Assembly: GCA_009761415.1 (NCBI GenBank) | Contig: QUOL01000016.1 | Location: forward strand, 124,001-188,000 | Length of the DNA stretch: 64,000 nucleotides | Reading direction: 5' to 3' | DNA from: Sarcomyxa edulis | Taxonomy: Eukaryota > Basidiomycota > Agaricomycetes > Agaricales > Mycenaceae | In this document: positions 60,921 through 64,000 of the stretch, in pieces | Position numbering within the stretch: position 1 is the first letter of the stretch | Layout of the letters: each line of letters begins with the position of its first letter | Notes under the pieces: model-generated | Seen by the model: the letters and a program-made list of their open reading frames with translations, nothing else | Told to the model about the DNA's origin: nothing | Databases searched by the model: none | Made by a program: the position numbers and the translations under genes

Positions 60921-62018
60921 TGAACCCAACTTCGAACTCTACCGTCAAACGAACAGTATATTCTATATTATCTTCTTTATTGCTCATGCATACTGGGATG
61001 TCGTTCTTTTCGAGCCCTTCTCTTCTCTTATACCTTGCATGCATAATTATTATCTATTGCATAGTTCATTTCCCTCATCCTTCCCCTTCCTTATCTCAAT
61101 CATGGCATTCTCTCTTCTGATGCATCTGTACATCATATATCGCACCGCAACCCTAGCATCCCCTCACTCCCTCATCACTGCATTTTTTCTCTTTCTTTCT
61201 ATCATATCGGTCTCAACAGTACCTACGTATACTCGGACTAGAGTTTCTCGTCGCCTATCGGTCTGCCCCTTGCTTTTTTGTTTCTGCTATGCGCATACAT
61301 ACATATATAATTTTTTTGAGATGACTTGGATGTGTGGCACTGGCCCCCACGCGTTGTGGTCACATGGTCTGATTGTAACTTCGTTCTTTTTACGTTTCGA
61401 AACTTTCCTCAGCAGCCTCAAGCTGAGAGCTGGTTTCCATGCATGGCCGGGGACCCTCGTGGATCCATTATTCAGCAACACCGTATAGTTTGCCTCGGTA
61501 CTCGTGGATGTCTGCCAACAGATGGCGTAGGTGTAGATAACAGTTTGCTCAGAACCCAACTTGTTTCAAGGACTCAGGCGGCTACCACACCTTAGATCTA
61601 GCTCAGGCTCCAGCCGCTTTACCCAGATGGCATTTCCAAGCTCTACCTTAGATGGACTAGATTCACTTCCATCGGACTTCGTGGGCATCAAGGGTATCTG
61701 TCTAGGGTGTCTCACCTCGTTTTCAATTTCGAGCTTTCTGATCGTGGAGATTCGCCGGTATGAGACCATAGCGAGTCCAACGAACCTCTAACGTTCATCT
61801 CTGGCTTGCATTCTAATTGAACGGAAACCTCATGCCGCTATGTGACCTCAACCTTTGTGCCTTGGGCTGTACTATCGGACCTCAGGCCTATATCGCCTTT
61901 CACGAGGCAGCCTACGGGCAACAATGACCTCAGCGCTTCACGCACGACGGCAGCCTCTGATAAAGCCTGGGGCTCGCTTCTAGTCTTTGTTTCGAGCTTG
62001 CTCTTGTTCTGAAGAACC
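60921..62018. other. Intergenic region downstream of the septation kinase
   Basis: About 1.1 kb holding the kinase 3' UTR and the promoter of the next gene. Very pyrimidine-rich at 61020-61280. Open frames here (e.g. 60784-61488) are low-complexity and not convincing. Confidence 0.45.
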
Positions 62019-63364
62019 ATGCTTTTCCTCCGTCAACTAGTCGTTGCGGTGTTTATCAGCGCAACTTGCGCGGTCGCTGCGTTTCCACAAGAATCCAACA
62101 GTCAAAGATTGGCTCGTGGTCTCCCTCCTTTGCCCCCTAAATTTGGACGAAATCGTCCGGGGTACCCAATCCAGTACTATAATCCTACTCCGGTTTCTGG
62201 TACGTCGTCTGTCCTCAGTGTTCCGAGCCTCTCACCGAAAAGAGGTCGTCATATAGGTGCCAAACGATCTACCACGTCGGCAACGCCGTTCGTTTCGTAA
62301 GTCTCACGAATCCCCTGCTTCTCGAGGATCACCTTTCAATATTTATCAGATATACGGGTCGTCTCGAAGTTCGTGCCGATAACGGAACTAGCCTTGGATA
62401 TGTCAAGGCTATAAATGCAACAAGCCCGTCATGGTCCATAGTGTACGTATGCTTCTCTCGATAATATGATCCAATTGACAATATAAACAGAGGTGGCATC
62501 AATTTTCTGGGGAATACATCCAGCCACGATTTACGCATCAAGTTTCACGGCACGGCCTCGGGAAACGGTCGCTTTGATATCGTGGCTACTGTAAGTTCTG
62601 CATGAAAGAAATGGCTTGATTATACTTTTTGACATCTACTGGATGCTACCTCCTCCAGAATGACTACCTGCAAGCATCGCCAAGTTTGTATCATTACATC
62701 GGCGCCACTGGAAAATCTATCAGCGACAATCTTGCCATTGCTTCTCCCAAGTACGTCTAAGTGTTCGCGCTTCCTTTCTCTGTTTAGTGTAATTGACATC
62801 TGATCGTTGATACGTTTAGCATTGTTCGGCTATCCAACACAACTCAGAGCAGTCAGCAAATGAATCTTCATACCTGCTAGAAGATTACTGACTCTGTATG
62901 TTTTCAGCGCCGGCGAGTTCCCCACCCGTACCGCAGCTAGTCTCTAATAACGACGAGGAAGGAATCGAGTCGGCGATATGGTCCATCGATCCCAACACTA
63001 AGCAAGTGACAGGTGTGTTATCCTTATCCTCCAAGCATTAGATTTGATGCTGAGACTGCGTCTGGCTTATCAAGCTCACTACGTGAACCCCGACGGTACT
63101 CAGCCCCAGACAATTATCGGCTACAATGTGCAGGAAGACTCATTCTTCTTCACCGGCGACATCATCACCTATAACAAATTCCAGGCTCAGAACTCCACAA
63201 GCGCATCTCCGATTTCCGAAGCTGTCGTGCGCCTTCTCTCTTTCTATCCGTCACCAGACATCCTTCCTGACCTAGCGCATTCCTCAGACCTTGTACATCC
63301 TCGAAGATGGTGTCAATGCTTAGGTGAATTATCATTTTTGCGGACTTCGTACTCACGATGGTAA
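62019..63364 (+). CDS. Small secreted protein of a basidiomycete family, function unknown
   Basis: ATG 62019 gives MLFLRQLVVAVFISATCAVA, a clear signal peptide probably cleaved after VAA. A Pro/Ser-rich segment follows, then the conserved part YTGRLEVRADNGTSLGYV, GGINFLGNTSSHDLRIKFHG and RFDIVATNDYLQ. Next come SSPPVPQLVSNN, ESAIWSIDPNTKQVTAHYVN and TIIGYNVQEDSFFFTGDI. This resembles a family of secreted hypothetical proteins widespread in mushrooms. Six or more short introns are needed; one near 62855-62908 uses donor gtcagc. The frame stays open to 63362-63364, but the last 45 or so residues (after SEAVVRL) look unlike the family, so a shorter end through another intron is possible. The extracellular role is unknown. 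Confidence 0.68.
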
Positions 63365-63649
63365 GAGACGCTGCTGGTGCCACGTGGACTAGAACTTTTT
63401 CGTTAGGACTTCTTGTACTTTTGGTCACAGTATGCATATGGAGTGTACATAGCCTGGACAGTGTGTATAGCCTGGACATTTCGACCTTTTTAGACTCGGG
63501 TTAGACGTATGCAGCGCGACGCTCTCAAGATTTCAGCACGATTTCCTATACATATTTATTCATATATACACAAGAAGAAAAGGACTCGAATCCCAGGAAC
63601 GAAATACATACTGCCCATCATCTATTCCAAAGGAACTCACACCTGGTGC

Positions 63650-64000
63650 TTACTCTGGAAAGGCTAGTGAACGGACCGCCGAAATCCAGGCAGCAGCCGC
63701 GTCAGGGAACTGCAACATGTCAGTCAACCGATCGAAAAAACACGATCATTGATGGAGCTTACCTCCCAGACCATAGCCCCTGCATCTAAAGAGATAAAGA
63801 CCTCAATACATCACGGCAAGTATAGTATTCGGAGACAAGACCTACCCCATCCTTGAGCCTTTGCTTGCTGTAAACATGTAGCGAGAGTCGACGTGGACAT
63901 GAATCCGTTACTTGCATCTCCAGTAGTAGCTGGTTTCCCGATCACGAGCTTATTGAGGGAGATTCCAGATGCGGCGATTTGGAACAGAGCTGATTTGGGC
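63650..64000 (-). CDS. GH18 chitinase, C-terminal part only
   Basis: The 3' end of a glycoside hydrolase family 18 chitinase; the rest lies right of the window. Three exons on the minus strand read LFQIAAASGISLNKLVIGKP without a break in the conserved part (ASGISLNKLVIGKPATTGDA), then TLATCLQQAKAQGWDAGAMV and a last exon WEFPDAAAAWISAVRSLAFP. The stop is at 63650-63652. The GxMxWEF-type strand with the Trp at the bottom of the TIM barrel is typical of fungal GH18 enzymes. Catalytic DxxDxDxE is not in the window. It converges on the secreted-protein gene. Confidence 0.85.

Noticed and set aside
60784..61488. 234-codon open frame after the kinase
   Set aside because: It overlaps the kinase 3' end in another frame and runs into pyrimidine-rich 3' flank; hydrophobicity comes from T-rich sequence.

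Overview
The window is nuclear DNA of a filamentous basidiomycete, most likely a mushroom-forming Agaricomycete. The evidence is high gene density on both strands, genes split by many introns of about 45-65 bp with GT..AG ends, and protein families typical of that group: kaurene-oxidase-like P450s, a basidiomycete seven-helix membrane protein, a fungal APH-like kinase-fold protein, an APSES factor, a Cbk1 kinase and a GH18 chitinase. About 22 protein genes can be supported. Two run off the window edges, and one further P450 is represented only by fragments.

Layout. At 1-5 kb lie the 3' part of an Mpe1-type 3'-end-processing factor (+) and the retromer sorting nexin Vps5 (-). At 5.4-10.2 kb there is a tandem pair of paralogous P450s (+). 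At 11.5-12.8 kb is an APH-like gene (-) with a missing or unusual 5' end, followed by a roughly 1 kb segment bounded by inverted repeats. At 14-23 kb sit three housekeeping genes: glutamyl-tRNA synthetase (+), sorting nexin Mvp1 (-) and protein O-mannosyltransferase Pmt4 (-).

At 23.5-34.7 kb is the most dynamic part: O-methyltransferase 1 (+), a P450 3' fragment joined to a copied 5' flank, a seven-helix membrane protein (-), a third P450 (-) and O-methyltransferase 2 (+), with several duplicated pieces in between. At 34.8-48.6 kb are vacuolar TRP channel Yvc1 (-) head-to-head with the MBF factor Mbp1 (+), U4/U6 snRNP protein Prp4 (-), NDR kinase Cbk1 (+) and a polyol dehydrogenase resembling L-arabinitol 4-dehydrogenase (+). 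At 48.9-64 kb are a Bye1-like PHD/TFIIS/SPOC protein (-), a very long Cdc7/SepH-like kinase with CH and C1-like domains and a CaaX-like tail (+), a small secreted protein (+) and the 3' end of a GH18 chitinase (-).

How they work together. Most genes are unconnected housekeeping functions. The exception is the accessory block 5-35 kb, where three P450s, two paralogous SAM-dependent O-methyltransferases and an APH-like protein are interspersed with housekeeping genes. Oxidation plus O-methylation is typical of tailoring in secondary metabolism, but no backbone enzyme (terpene cyclase, PKS or NRPS) is visible here, so a shared pathway is only inferred. Start codons and splice sites were placed by hand from reading frame, splice consensus and family resemblance; outer limits are usually firm, internal exon edges less so.
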